A stretch of 64,000 nucleotides of DNA from Hippopus hippopus. Its lineage: Eukaryota; Mollusca; Bivalvia; Cardiida; Cardiidae. This document shows, one piece after another, positions 23,279 through 34,861 of the stretch. The position numbers and the translations under genes are program-made. The stretch is from NCBI GenBank assembly GCA_946811185.2, contig OX328099.1, positions 69,692,714 to 69,756,713 on the forward strand, given 5' to 3'. Each line of letters starts with the position of its first letter. The stretch's first letter is position 1. A model generated the notes under the pieces. It worked only from the letters and a program-made list of their open reading frames with translations. It was not told the DNA's origin and ran no database searches.

Positions 23279-23676
23279 ACTTTCGTGTTATATCTGACAA
23301 ATATGAACGTAAATTGAGTAAAGTCGTAATAGATACCGACAGGTTACTTCCCAAAAATGGCATTAAACCTTCCCGACTTGTAAAGATACAAGGCTGATTG
23401 AATTTGAACAGCGTTTCGATTGGTCATTCTTGCCGTGTGGCTATTGCTGGCCCCAGTAGCTTTATAGTAACGCACAAGGTTAGTTGTCAAAGAGTTAGGA
23501 TTTTGAATACCTGCTGGGACAAATTTGCTTCCAAGGATTGATGAACGTTATTTTGACAGGATCAAATCCCGTCTCCTAGCTGAATATGGAATGCCATTAC
23601 TGTCTTTAGATTTTTGTATCAAACGTTATCGTTTACTTTCGCAACGCAATTTTTTCTAAGCTCTCAAGTGCAGCAA

Positions 23677-23785
23677 ATGCACAAAATCTTGTGTGCTTTC
23701 ATGTTGTCATGTCTTCTGACCCTATTATCTTCTAATTCGGTCATCACCAATGGCGTAGCGTCCATAACGCACATTACGCAAGGGG
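23677..23785 (+). CDS. possible signal-peptide exon (weak)
   Basis: ATG at 23677 opens a short frame that begins MHKILCAFMLSCLLTLLSSN, a basic start followed by a hydrophobic core like a secretory signal. It meets a plausible donor (GTAATG) at 23786. It lies about 1 kb upstream of the receptor amino-terminal-domain exon on the same strand. However, the roughly 120 residues that should lie between a signal peptide and that exon were not found in 23786-24773. It may be a chance frame. Confidence 0.22.
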
Positions 23786-24537
23786 GTAATGTAGAAAAAT
23801 AGGGACAGACAAACATTCTTTTATGACTTGTAAAAAGTACATACTAACGTGTTTAGTGTCACTTGATGTTGTCTATTTTTATGTCAAACTATGGTCTTGT
23901 CATGTGGAACGGTCGTGGTTTTCTATTAATTAAACGTAGAGTATCTTCATATGACTTTTCAATACGTCAAAAGGTCATGTGATCTTGAATGTGGTCCTTT
24001 TTTTAACAAAACGACACGACCTTCTAACATGATGATGTTATTGCAAAGAACGTGCAGTCTGAACTTGAATGTATACCACGTATCTTCACCCTAGACTAAG
24101 AACATATTGCCGCTTTCATTTTTAGACCTTAATGGAATCGAATTCAGTATGTAGTGACAAGAAGTTAACACCTTTCGATAGTTCAAATATTCTTTAAAGC
24201 ATGATTTACAACAGAGAGCAAGCGCAGATCTGCATGAACCATGTCATTGAGACTTTTAACAAATACTGTACAAAATTAATACGACATTTTGACAGTCACG
24301 AAACTGACAGCTTTCAGAACAAACCACGGAAAAAAGGAGCACTTTGTAAAAAGGGATTGCTTCTTTTCTCAAAATGTTTAACATACTTTTGGGGGAAAAA
24401 AAAGAATTTTTTCGATCGTAAATGCTTGTCCTTGATGACCTTTTGTAGTTTTTTTTATAGATCTAAAATAGTCCTTACAGAAAGATGTTTAGGAAAGGTT
24501 GTCTTAAACCATTTCCAAAGAAATAACATCTTTAACG
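23786..24537. other. no exon recognised
   Basis: Searched for the missing first part of the receptor amino-terminal domain. The frame at 24201-24560 is Lys/Phe-rich and does not match it. Confidence 0.5.
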
Positions 24538-24716
24538 ACCCTCAGAAAGTGGGCTTCTGAAAACATTGTGGGAAAAGAAGGAAATGCTGGTAACGTTTTC
24601 TAGATGTACCACTTTCACGACAAATTTAATCTTTAGAACCACGTTAAATGTTTCGTTTGTGAAAGCTTTATATAGGGACCGGTCTGAAATTTTGTCGTCT
24701 GGTAAGGACTTAAACT
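24538..24716 (+). mobile_element. MITE-E next to the receptor exon
   Basis: AAACATTGTGGGAAAAG, half palindrome GAAATGCTGGTAAC, then TTTTGTCGTCTGGTAAGGAC. It ends 57 bases before the exon. Confidence 0.75.
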
Positions 24717-24773
24717 TTTCCCACCATGTTTGTTCAAGTTTTACGTTTTTAAATCGTCTTTCCTTTTTTTCAG

Positions 24774-25354
24774 ATTCACAATCCATTACTGCTGATGTTG
24801 CGACCGTCTAAAGTCGATCAAGCCCATGCATTCATGAAGTTTTTCCAAGCCAACTTTTGGTTCAACATTATATTATTTGTACAGGACATATTTGTTGTGG
24901 ACGGATTCTACGATCAAATCAAACGCAACGTTACCGATCCAAAATGGGACCTCCGTACAGAAATACTCTCCGATAAGACGTCACGTAGAGATTTAAAACG
25001 GATATTTACGTTACTGCTGACGTCAGAACCAAGGATTATTGTTGTGCATTCTTCTCCTAAAATAGCTCGTCGGATATTTGCAGTTGCTAAAGAGGTTAAT
25101 ATAACGGAGATAAACCATGCGTGGTTCATAACAGAAACTAGTTATACGCGTAATCATGACGATTTATTAGTATATCCGCCCGGAATATTGGCGATCGTTC
25201 CGAATTATGTGGCCAATGTTGATGACGTCATAGCTGACGGTACAAACATTATGCTGAAATCTGTGATAAAAATGCCTCACCCCAAATTATTACCTCGGAG
25301 CTGCTGGTCCAATGAAACTCCGGAATATGCAGAAGCTGGCCGGAAAATGTTCAG
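24774..25354 (+). CDS. GRIN3-like: NMDA-type glutamate receptor, amino-terminal-domain exon
   Basis: Internal exon of an ionotropic glutamate receptor subunit, a ligand-gated cation channel of the plasma membrane. A pyrimidine tract and CAG precede 24774, and GTAAGT follows 25354. It encodes 193 codons plus two bases (phase 2), and the leftover AG joins the G of the next exon to make Arg. The start reads IHNPLLLMLRPSKVDQAHAF, which lines up with the GluN1 amino-terminal domain (SIHLSFLRTVPPYSHQ). It continues through a strand ending NIILFVQD, a helix and strand with RIIVVHSSPKIARRIF, and ends with LLPRSCWSNETPEYAEAG. The Cys there matches the conserved GluN1 disulfide cysteine. The ATG at 24795 is internal and not the true start. 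MITE-E ends about 58 bases upstream of the acceptor. Family assignment is secure; the GluN3 subtype rests mainly on the next exon. Confidence 0.88.
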
Positions 25355-25454
25355 GTAAGTAGATCAGATAGCTGATATATATATTTTTTGTTTTGTTTTT
25401 CCATATTTATCATTGCTTTTCTTTTCTACTAAATAGTCTTATGTGGCATTCGGG

Positions 25455-25651
25455 TCCGTATTTGCCATACATTCTAAAGATTCTTCTCATTTTTATCCGT
25501 CTTATTTTCGATTATTCTCTAAATTTGAAAGTAACATAACGTCTGATTGGCTAAACCGAATGGTTTAGCCAATCAGAAGTTGTGTTACTGACGAAATCTA
25601 TAATTAGACCATGAATGTTCCTACTTGACTGGTTGGCGAATACGGACCCGG
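25455..25651. mobile_element. MITE-I
   Basis: GGGTCCGTATTTGCC to GGCGAATACGGACCC with the centre TTGGCTAAACC / GGTTTAGCCAA. About 100 bases into the receptor intron. Confidence 0.85.
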
Positions 25652-25914
25652 GATTCTCTCCTCCTCAGGGCAAAACAAAGTTTTGTTTGGCTGTTAAACG
25701 GTATTAAAAGTACGGAAATGTTACAGGAAAAGTGATCCTTTTTGTACAGGATCAATTTGACGAAAATTACACAAAACCTTTCTGTAGGTCCCATCTGCTT
25801 TTCCTCTTTTTACAGCAGAATTAAAGTATCAGGATCGTGACAAAAAAACGGCTACTCAAGGTTCCTCTTTTAGACACTACCTAACATGAATATTTAATGA
25901 CCTTTACTATTTTG

Positions 25915-26180
25915 GCGATGCTCTGGCAAAAGATGGCTTAATGCATCTTCAGGACGCATTATAAAAAGTAAATAGTCACAAAATTACGGGTCCATAAAAT
26001 CTATTTTGTGTAACAAACGACTGAGTCATGAAATGACGTAGAATGGTCCTTGACATTCAGAAAAATCACCTAAAGCAAAAAAGTTCGACCCAGGTCAGCC
26101 TGCGCAGATTGCGCAGGCTGACGTTGGTCGAATTTTTTTGCAGATACATTAAAACCGATTTTCACAGAACCTGGCTCATT
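25915..26180 (-). mobile_element. MITE-A
   Basis: Core GTCAGCCTGCGCAGATTGCG and an intact right end (AACCTGGCTCA). In the receptor intron. Confidence 0.8.
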
Positions 26181-26289
26181 TCCTTTTAGGTGATTTGTTG
26201 AGTAACAATAATAACCACCCATTGTTAGTAATTTTAAGGATGCTGTTCAGTTGTTCTTCTTGAATAGAAGACAGGACGACGTTATGAAA

Positions 26290-26600
26290 AATTCTTTATC
26301 ACATAGCTTCCCTTGTTTCGAATATACCTACTTCGAATTTTCTTATCTTACACACTTTTGAAATGAACATTGTGTGACGTCATATATAACACATAATGAC
26401 ATGTGACGTCATCTGATGTCATTCTATATTCTTTCAGAGGGACGAGTCTGGTTTTATTCATGGAAATTTTTATATATTATGGTTTTAAATATCTTGACCG
26501 ATAATTCGTACAATGTTGTTATATAAAGATAAAAAGAATCCGACATTCGTTGGCAGTTGAGATATCGAGTATCTTATATAGTTGTTCATGTACAATCAAA
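26290..26600 (+). repeat. repeat-O
   Basis: TTCGAATTTTCTTATCTTAC, TGTGACGTCAT, CCGACATTCGTTGGCAGTTG. In the receptor intron. Confidence 0.6.
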
Positions 26601-26987
26601 CGAGTTAACTAAAATTACAAGCTCGCGTCAAAATCATTTTAGTCAACGAGTTTGATAAAAGTAATAATACTTAAACATTAATGTGAGATACTATTTATCA
26701 CATACAACAAATGATAGACAAAGAGCACACTCAAAGTAATGAAAATTGTTCAAGAACAAAACAAGGTCGTACTGTTTTTCAACGATTTATCTCAAGTATC
26801 GTACTAAACAATTTTTATTTTACCCTCGTCGAAGATTCGAACGATAAAAAACTGGAGCATATTAAATTTACAATGATATATTTACGTCCGCCGGTTATCG
26901 CCATGTTGTTTATGAAAAAGCTACAAAACATGTTGAGTACATAACAATTTGGACTATTTTTCTCTCATTGTATCGTCATGACGATCT

Positions 26988-27212
26988 TTATCCTTCACCA
27001 GACAACCGGATTTTAGTCTCATCGAAATTGAAAGCGTTTGCAGACGAGAAAATTAATAGGAAATAATCGTCGGATTTCCGTTTGAAAGGGTTTAAAACAT
27101 TGTGCGAAAAGGAGAAAATGCTGGTTACCAGCATTTTCTCATTTTCCCACGATGTTTTCTAAAGCCAACTTCACCAGGGTCGTTAAAACTCAGATTGCTT
27201 CGCAAAGGGTCA
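26988..27212 (-). mobile_element. MITE-E
   Basis: Perfect central palindrome within GCGAAAAGGAGAAAATGCTG. Confidence 0.8.
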
Positions 27213-27229
27213 AATCATTCTGTGAAAAG

Positions 27230-27480
27230 AGTATTTGACGACTTTTTTCATGCGAGTCTAGATAAATATTATACGGTGAGCCGTTGTCGAGCTCTGCAAT
27301 ATTTTCTGTGGACGAGTTTGATAAGATTTCAACTCAAAAGTCAACGAATGTCAGATTTTATTAAAATAATTAGCAAGACTTCGCATAAATCTCATCTCTT
27401 ATGACGTAAAATGAGCTATTCTCAAACGTTTGTAAGACAAGAAAATTCATTATGGCTAGAATAAACTGAAAACAAGGGAT
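27230..27480 (-). repeat. repeat-O, reverse
   Basis: GTCAACGAATGTCAGA and TTATGACGTAAAATGAG, then AAGAAAATTCATTATGG, in reverse order to the 22125 copies. Confidence 0.5.
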
Positions 27481-27640
27481 GTTATGAGGTAGATCTAAAA
27501 ATGGCTTCTATTGCGTTTTTGTAAATTTTTTACCAAAGGGCGGGGATGTTAATTTCTTGCCTATTTTGTAATAATAATGTTGTGTTATAAACGATAATGT
27601 GAAGAATGTAAAACTCAAAAAGTTCGATTAACATTGTACA

Positions 27641-27902
27641 AGCCATGCTCTGGTAAAAGGATGTTCAACGCATCTTTGTGATGCATTGTACAAAGCAAGC
27701 CATTCGATAATTACGGATCTATACAAACCATTTTGTCTGATAGAAAACTGAATCTTTATGTGGAATGGTCCTTTAATATGCGGAAAATTGATCAATAGCA
27801 AACTGTTTCGACCCAGGTCAGCCTGCGCAGACTGCGCAGGCTGACCTGGGTCGATACTGTTTGCAGATGCATTAAACCTTTTTTCACAAAGCATGATTCA
27901 TA
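27641..27902 (-). mobile_element. MITE-A
   Basis: Core GTCAGCCTGCGCAGACTGCG with a complete partner arm. The ends are diverged. Confidence 0.8.
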
Positions 27903-28160
27903 TAGATGTAACAAATTTTAACAATATCAAATTCATTATGATATGTTACAACACATAGTTATTCCCCGTTACTCTTGTCAAGCCATTATCTTGCTGGCTA
28001 TTTTAGACAAGCCACAAAGTTAGTGAAAAGACACAGAGGTAAAACGAACAAAGTTCACTTTGAAAGAGCACAAAAATAAGAGAGTAACGTCGTTTAAGAT
28101 ATGAAATAAGTTACTTATGAAATAACAGTCAGATGAAATAACAGCAAGATGAAATAAGTA

Positions 28161-28337
28161 AATGATGAAACAAGAAATATCTTAGGAAAAAAAAAAGATA
28201 GACGGTGTAAATTTGCCGGCAAATAACCAGGGGCCCATATAATAAACACGTCTACATTTTTGACCAATCACAACTTTCTATTTATTCATTCTTTATCAAT
28301 ACCAGAAACAGGTCAAAAGCCAGCACATTCGGCTATG
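28161..28337 (+). repeat. repeat-Q
   Basis: GATAGACGGTGTAAATTTG and GGTCAAAAGCCAGCACATTC shared with 826-1025. Confidence 0.6.
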
Positions 28338-28518
28338 CCGAAAAACAGTTACTCAGAGTGTCCTCCATGTTGTTAGCAAGTGAAGGGAAAAAATCGCAGC
28401 CGTACCAGTGATCTTTTTTGTTTTCTATTATATTGGCGATTATTTATAGGTACAACCAGTTCACCCTGACCTCCTTCCCAGACAAAACAATCATTGCGAT
28501 AAGAATCCTAACAGAGAC

Positions 28519-28694
28519 CAGGGTCCGTACTCACAAACCATTTTTAGGAACATATTTCTGATTCTCAAAAATTTTCTAAATTTGAAAGTAACATAATTTC
28601 TGATTGTCTAAACCAAAATCGTTTAGATCTAGAATCTAAAATAAGATTATTAATGAAACAGAAAATGGTTGGGGAGTACAAGCCAAGGTTCCAT
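28519..28694. mobile_element. MITE-I, degenerate
   Basis: GGGTCCGTACTCACAAACCA start, TTCTGATTGTCTAAACC centre. The right arm is decayed. Confidence 0.65.
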
Positions 28695-29429
28695 ATTTCC
28701 CGATCATTCTCCATTACAATTTTTTGTCAAGTTAACGTGTCAACTTTAGATGTATGGTCAAGTAGATGATAAACGCACTTGTAACACGAAGCATCATTGT
28801 CACTAGTTCGGTACAAAACTTTGTCACGTTCATATTCTTTGGGTCATGCTTAAGTACTATACAGACCTACCACTGTTTTCTTTCGATTTTTGTTATCTCT
28901 TATGGGCTAAGAAATTTTTACTGATGTACCTTGATTATTAAGAAAAGGCAAAACAAGAAAAAATCGAAAAAAGGTAATTAGCAGACTTGGTGAATAGATG
29001 ATATTTAAATACAATTACTTCCTTTCCTGTTTTCTTTTTCAAATATAACTTCAAATTCTAATACGAACCGTGTTGAGCACGAAAAAGTCTTATAAGCTCT
29101 GACCCAGGTAGGGAATAAACCGACGGATGGTTCTCGTTGTCGAGTTGATGGTCGCGCCATTTTATGTTTTCTAAATATGTAAATAGTTTTACATTTCAAA
29201 ATGATCACTTATAGTTTTATTTCATGAGAAACACCAATGTACTCGTATGTTGCATGTCGTGGTTTACGTCCATTCACCATAAAACTGGCAGTACTGTCAC
29301 ATGTCAAAGTATTGATCACGGGATGAGGATGATTATTCTTTACTAATGAGCGCATGCGCAAACTTTTTATCAAACACTGTCGTGAAATTTAAAAAAGAGA
29401 GAATTTTAATTGAAAACTGGACGCATATT
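28695..29429. other. no feature seen
   Basis: Receptor-intron DNA without recognised repeat or exon. Confidence 0.5.
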
Positions 29430-29676
29430 TGAGCCATACTCTATGAAAAGGGGAATTAATGCATCTGCAAAAAGTATCGACCCAGGTCAGCCTGCGCAGG
29501 CTGACCTGGGTCGAAACTTTTGCTTTAGGTGAATTTTCTGCATGTCAAAGTACAAGTGTACCTCGTGATTCAGTCGGTTGTTAGACAAAGTGGACTTTAT
29601 GGATCCATAATTATTTGATGACTTGCTGTCATGCATCATGGAGATACATTAAACCCCCTTTTGCCAGGGTACGGCT
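29430..29676 (+). mobile_element. MITE-A with shortened core
   Basis: The inner dyad has lost its spacer and reads GTCAGCCTGCGCAGGCTGAC, a perfect 20-base palindrome. Confidence 0.8.
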
Positions 29677-29857
29677 GTTTGAAAGACAAATTCCATTATT
29701 TGAACGACGTTTAATTTTTCCTCTGCAAATGTGTTCAATTTGAACAAGTCTGAAGTAGGCATATTGACGTATTGTAGAATTAAATGAGTACCGCACTTAG
29801 ACAGCAATTCTAACGTCTTCAAAGACAACATCTGAACAAATCTTGAGCTAGCTTTAA

Positions 29858-30070
29858 CCCTTTACCATACAATCGCTAGTTTTAACGACCGTGAAGAAAA
29901 TGTCCTGTCAAAACATTGTGGGAAAAGGAGAAAATGCTGGTGACTAGCATTTTTTGTTTTTCCCACAATGTATCAAAGCCAGAAATCATCAGTAGAGCTA
30001 CATTAATTTTATCATCTGCAGATGCTTTCTATTTGGTCGATTCCAAAATTTTGTTGTTTTGTAAAAAGGT
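29858..30070 (+). mobile_element. MITE-E
   Basis: ACCCTTTACCATACAATCGC start. The centre has one arm mutated to TTTTTTGTTTTTCCC. Confidence 0.8.
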
Positions 30071-30179
30071 AAGAAGTTCTATTTTCCTTTTCATATTTTC
30101 TTTTACAATATTATCTTTATAGACATTTCTTTTACGTTGCTGCCTTGTTTCATTTGAACATGGTCTTGTTATATCTGGA

Positions 30180-31195
30180 GCCCGGCTGGGTAGCTCAGTA
30201 GTTAGCGTATCCGACTCGTGATCTGATGGTTGTGAGTTCGATACGCGCTTGAGGCAAACTTTCTTTCCGGTGATTTTTCGCCTCTCACCTTTGATGCATG
30301 TGAGAGAAGTAGTCAGTCACTTTGAAAGAAGGTTATGTCAGTACTGGTGTGAGAAAGTCAGGAAACACGTGCGTAAGTGCACTGACCGCCGTGATACGAC
30401 CTAAAGCCGTGGTCACACCTTACGTAGTTGACCGTAGTGGGGAATGACCGTAGATGGCCGTAGTTGAACGTATTAGACGTAGTTAAACGTAGTTACACGT
30501 AGTTAAACGTAGTTACACGTAGTTAACCGTAGTTCAACGTAGTAAAGAAAGTAGTTTGAACTTAAGATTTGCCCGTAGTAAGTGCATAATTTTTGAACAT
30601 GTTCAAAAATTTGTTACGGTTAACTACGATTTTGTGACCTTACTGTTACCGTAGTTTGAACGTAGTTGATCGTAGTTTACCGTAATTGACCTTACTTAAC
30701 CGTAGTGTGTTTAAGACGTTCAACTACGGCGAACTACGGTAATTCTCCGTTACGGTCCACTACGTAAGATGTGACAGGGGTTAAAATACAACGACTGCAG
30801 CCTTCCCGTACTTAGCAGGCACAATTACAACGTTTTACCGTAGCTTAACGCAGTTGACCTTCATTTACCGTAGTTGTGCGTACTTAGGACGTAGTTTATA
30901 CGTAGTTTAACGTAGTTATTCGTAGTCTGACGTAGTAATACCCTAGTTAACCCTAGCCACTTTGCACGCAGTTAAATGTAGTTAACCGTACTTACACGTA
31001 GTTCAACCTACTTAGACTTCCTTTGTTGCCAAGTTCGAACTTACTCTGAACGTGCTTCAACGTAGTTGACCGTATTAACTCTACGGCAGACTACGTTTAA
31101 AATGAACTACGGTCAACTACGTGCATGACCGTAAATGTGACTATGGCTTTAGCTGTGAAAACGATGTTAAACTCCAATACAATCAATACCATGTT
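30180..31195 (+). mobile_element. SINE-2 copy interrupted by the CGTAGTT element
   Basis: Head with GGTAGCTCAGTAGTTAGCG and GAGTTCGATAC at 30180. The body ends at GATACGACCTAA and resumes at 31150 with AGCTGTGAAAACGATGTTAA. The tail is (CAAT)n. Confidence 0.75.
30404..31149. mobile_element. CGTAGTT-rich inverted element
   Basis: Ends AAGCCGTGGTCACA and TGTGACTATGGCTT are imperfect inverted repeats, flanked by TA on both sides, within a SINE-2. The first half (to about 30775) is itself closed by the inverted pair GGTCACACCTTACGTAGT and ACTACGTAAGATGTGACA. The interior is dominated by short units such as ACGTAGTTAAAC and CCGTAGTTAACC on both strands. There is no coding potential. Confidence 0.7.
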
Positions 31196-31345
31196 TTATC
31201 TGAAAATGGTGCGTGCAATAAAGAGTTAAATAACCAGTCGTAAATGCTATAACACTGACTGCCTAACAAACAATCACAACTGATGTCAGCTTTACAAATA
31301 TGGCTCCCGTCTAAAAGAGACACCAGTAATTCAAGAATACTTGCT

Positions 31346-31560
31346 TAACCCATAAGTTGCTATATAAATGACACAAAAATTTCCACTCAATAGTTAAAAC
31401 CTAGATATTGTGATTTGATTTCAAATTTGGTTTCACCGGAGAAAATACTATCCCGGACAGTGTAGATCCAAGATCAGACTGCACGTTTTGTGCAGTCTGA
31501 TCTTGATCTACACTGTCCGCAAAAAGTGCCCCGTTTCACGCTTACCAGCCTCAGGGTTAA
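31346..31560 (+). mobile_element. MITE-C
   Basis: The dyad CAAGATCAGACTGCACG is complete. The ends are diverged. Confidence 0.8.
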
Positions 31561-31601
31561 TATCTATATCTCCTTCACAACACCTTCGTATTCGCAGAGC
31601 G

Positions 31602-31863
31602 CTGAATGCATAGTGGTAACGCGCAGGGCTGGTGGTGTACCGCTTCCAAGTTCGAAACCGGAGTCGGCCAAAACTCTTTCCGATTATTGATGGAAGTCGT
31701 TGCGACCAGGCTCATTCTTCCTCATTTTTTTCTATGTATATGAAAGCACAGCCAGTGGCTTGGGGAAAGGGATGTGCAAAATATTGGTAAAGAAACTGCA
31801 GGAATGCATGAATAGGCGATAGGCCGCCGTTACGTAACAAAATTACCGTTGAAAACTGCGTGG
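31602..31863 (+). mobile_element. SINE-1, degenerate
   Basis: ATAGTGGTAACGCGCAGG and GTTCGAAACCGG stand in for the boxes, followed by AGCACAGCCAGTGGCTTGG. Its 3' end runs directly into the CCA/CAA block. Confidence 0.6.
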
Positions 31864-31967
31864 CAAACAACACCACCGCCACCACCACCACCACCACAAC
31901 ACCAACCACCACCACCACCACCACCACCACCACCACCACCACCACCACCACCACCACCACCACCACC

Positions 31968-32032
<65 letters not shown>

Positions 32033-32036
32033 GCAA
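31864..32036 (+). repeat. (CCA)n then (CAA)n microsatellite
   Basis: About 40 CCA units, then about 17 CAA units. The long frames through it (polyPro, polyThr, polyVal) are artefacts. It follows a SINE-1 end. Confidence 0.95.
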
Positions 32037-32306
32037 ATCTGATTGAAATACAAAAGCTTATTTCTTGTTACGCGACTCTATGCCGCGTTCTTTTGTATAC
32101 CCTAGAAAATTAGTATTTACACAGAAGATCTATTCAAACACTGGTGGTTGAAGTCCCTGAGATACCGGGACATGAGGTCTTCCTAAATAACCTGTTCTTT
32201 CATTTATTGGCCACAAATGATAAGCAATGACGTACGGTTATGTCACATATATCACTGTGAGGTTATTCCACGTCTGTCTTAAGTGAGACCTATGTTTCTG
32301 GGCTAA

Positions 32307-32523
32307 ACCCTTCACAACACAATCGAGTTTTAACGACCCTGAAGAAAAAGGGGCTGTTGAAAACATCGTGGGAAAAGGAGAAAATGCTGGTTACCAGCAT
32401 TTTCTCCTTTTCCCACAATGTTTTCTACCATATTAAAGAAATAATCCTCCCACATTAAATTTGTCGTATGAAAATGCTTTCAATTTGGTTTAGTCTAAAA
32501 TTTTGTCCTCTGGTATAGGGTTA
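32307..32523 (+). mobile_element. MITE-E
   Basis: Near-consensus copy with a perfect centre and GTCCTCTGGTATAGGGTTAA end. Confidence 0.85.
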
Positions 32524-32544
32524 AACAGTGTCAAATAATTGCTT

Positions 32545-32680
32545 AAAACCCTTCCGGTCTCATAGGCGAAAACAGGGCCTTTTTCTGAGGGCATAGATCG
32601 AGATCAGACTGCACAGAATGTGCAGCCTGATTTTGGATCTATACCGTCCGCTTGTGCCGTCCTGCCTATTATATGATCTG
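32545..32680 (-). mobile_element. MITE-D
   Basis: CTCATAGGCGAAAACAGGGC, dyad GATCAGACTGCACAGAATG with partner, and TATACCGTCCGC. Confidence 0.65.
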
Positions 32681-32929
32681 CCATTGTAGAATTTTTTGTG
32701 TGAAATGCCATGGAATGTAAATTGTATTCCTTTGTAGAAATTTACATGTTGCTAACAGGAGAGGAATTTTAATATAGTCACCAACGAAGAGTTGATATGG
32801 CTGCCAAAAGGGCGGGCAGGGTTCGAATCATTTTTTTTTTAATTCCTATTACGAAAAAGCCAAACATATAGAATTCCTAGAAGTAAAGTTGTATTTTTCA
32901 CAAGACACCTTAAAACTCAAAACCACGAT

Positions 32930-33655
32930 TTTTAAGATACGTCTTTACAGCAAGAGAGAATAAACGCTTTTAAAACTTTATAGTGTGTAGAATGGTTTAG
33001 ATATTGGTCAGCTGTGTAAACATAGATAAATAATCGATAAATATAGTGTACGGGATAAAGAAACTAGAGGGATTTGTCTTTGATTTAAAACCGGAAATGA
33101 CAACAGTGTTTCCTTTGATTACCCCCAAGAGAATGAAATGCAATTTCTATCGGTTGTAATCTTTGCCACCTTGCAACCGCCAGGGGCAATATCATAGGTA
33201 GGAAACTTCATATTCAGAGCCAGTGGCTTTGACGAGAAAATCCTGCGTTAGTCTTCTGGTTCCGAAAGTATGGCAATATCAGTCTGAATTAGTTATTTCA
33301 CGTATTATTTCGGCGACGGTCAACCCACGGCACAAAGGATTCAGACAAAACTGTACACATTCTACAACTTCCATGGTGTAGAAAACACGTTGAAAGACCT
33401 TAGCATAGCATGACATACTCCTTTTTTCGAAATTCAAAGACATCAGAACACTTTAGTACAAAGAATGACAAGTTTAGCTGTTTTTCTGTTGTTTTTGAGC
33501 CGATATTTTCGGAACCGGAAGACCAACACAACATTTTCTCGTCAGAGCCATTGAAATGAAGTTTCTTTTGAAGATTAAAGAATGCCTATAGTTTCATAAA
33601 ATAAAGATGAAATGAGTTAAAAAACTGGCTGAAAAGAGTAAAGATGTATCTTCAA
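32930..33655 (+). mobile_element. MITE-F interrupted by a foldback
   Basis: TAAGATACGTCTTTACAGC to GTAAAGATGTATCTTCAAATG. The normal interior is split at about 33205 and 33562 by an inverted-repeat insertion. Confidence 0.75.
33206..33562. mobile_element. inverted-repeat insertion inside MITE-F
   Basis: Left arm GAAACTTCATATTCAGAGCC, GACGAGAAAAT, TTCTGGTTCCGAAAG; the right arm holds the complements in reverse order to AATGAAGTTTC. Confidence 0.7.
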
Positions 33656-33856
33656 ATGACATTTTTTAGGGAATACTTTGAAGTATTAATGAAACTCATA
33701 ATGTAAATCAATGGAAACAAGACAGTCGAAGAAAGCATCTAACTAACATTGATTGAAAATGTTCTGGTAGATTTCACGTGGCAGCCAAATTTGGATAATT
33801 GGGTCACGTGGCAACGATAGTTGGAAGACACTGTATTTCGTCTTGTGAGAATTAAG

Positions 33857-34120
33857 TAACCCATGCTCTGCGAAAAGGGGGCTTAATGCGTCTGCAAAAA
33901 GTATCGATTCGGGTCAGCCTGCGCAATCCGCGCAGGCTGACCCGAATCGAAACTTTTTGATATTAGTCAGTTTTCTGCATGTCCAAGGACCAGTGTACCA
34001 AATGAGTCAGTCGGTTGTTATACAAAATGGATTTTATGGATCCATAATTATGCGATGACTTGCTTGGTATAATGCATCACGGTGAAGCATAAAGCCCCCT
34101 TTCTCCAGAGCGTGGCTCAG
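33857..34120 (+). mobile_element. MITE-A
   Basis: Complete. The core is GGTCAGCCTGCGCAATCCGC with a matching arm. Confidence 0.8.
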
Positions 34121-34861
34121 TTTGTTGTGCCTATTTATCCCATGCATGGTTTCCTTGATTTTTCCAAAACTCTATCTGCAAGTATGAAAAAAAGACTGAT
34201 GTGACACGTCAAAGAGTGAAAAGAGGAAAATCGAACGCAAGCGTTCCAATTCTCGTCAAACAGTACTGAAAAGTTTTTCCCTGTAGCATCTTCAGAAAGA
34301 ATCTGAACTTTTGAATTAAAAACCGAGAGAAATTACGTATAAAAGATTAAGAACATCGATAAAATAAAATCAATCAAACTACGAACACTGTAGATTAAGC
34401 ATATATAAATAAATTTATTTTGACAACGGGAGCATAGCTGCTTGTATGCAAAAACACAGTTGCGCATACCTTAATGAAAGACGGGAAAGTTCCCCCCCCC
34501 CCCAAAAAAAAAGTCACCAATGGCCACCAAATAGCTTCTATAATTCAAACAATTTCTGGGGGAGGCCCTCCTTACCCTCCTGGAAAATCTCTTTCCCCCT
34601 GCACACACCCCTCTTGGCACTTCGCGCCTTGGAACTTTTGCGTATACTTCATTTTGGGTTAGGTACGCCCCTGGACAAAAACACCATGGACCCATGACAA
34701 CCGGTTTTAGAATGCCATATTGTTGTCTTCAAAATGCCTCGTTCTGAGGTGACGTATCTGTAGTTTTTGTTAGAAATTCTAGACATTTCGATTAGACGCT
34801 TGAGTAGCAAGTTATATTCAATTACTTTGATTTCAAGGACTTTTTCGTTGACATCTTTCTT
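34121..34861. other. no feature seen
   Basis: Includes a C10/A9 run near 34493. The overlapping Pro-rich frames are not convincing. Confidence 0.5.

Noticed and set aside
24201..24560. 119-residue frame upstream of the receptor exon
   Set aside because: Composition is Lys/Phe-rich, no match to the receptor amino-terminal domain, and its end overlaps MITE-E.
31712..32053. Long frames encoding runs of Pro, Thr, Val, Gly or Leu
   Set aside because: They are all readings of the CCA/CAA microsatellite; no flanking coding signal.
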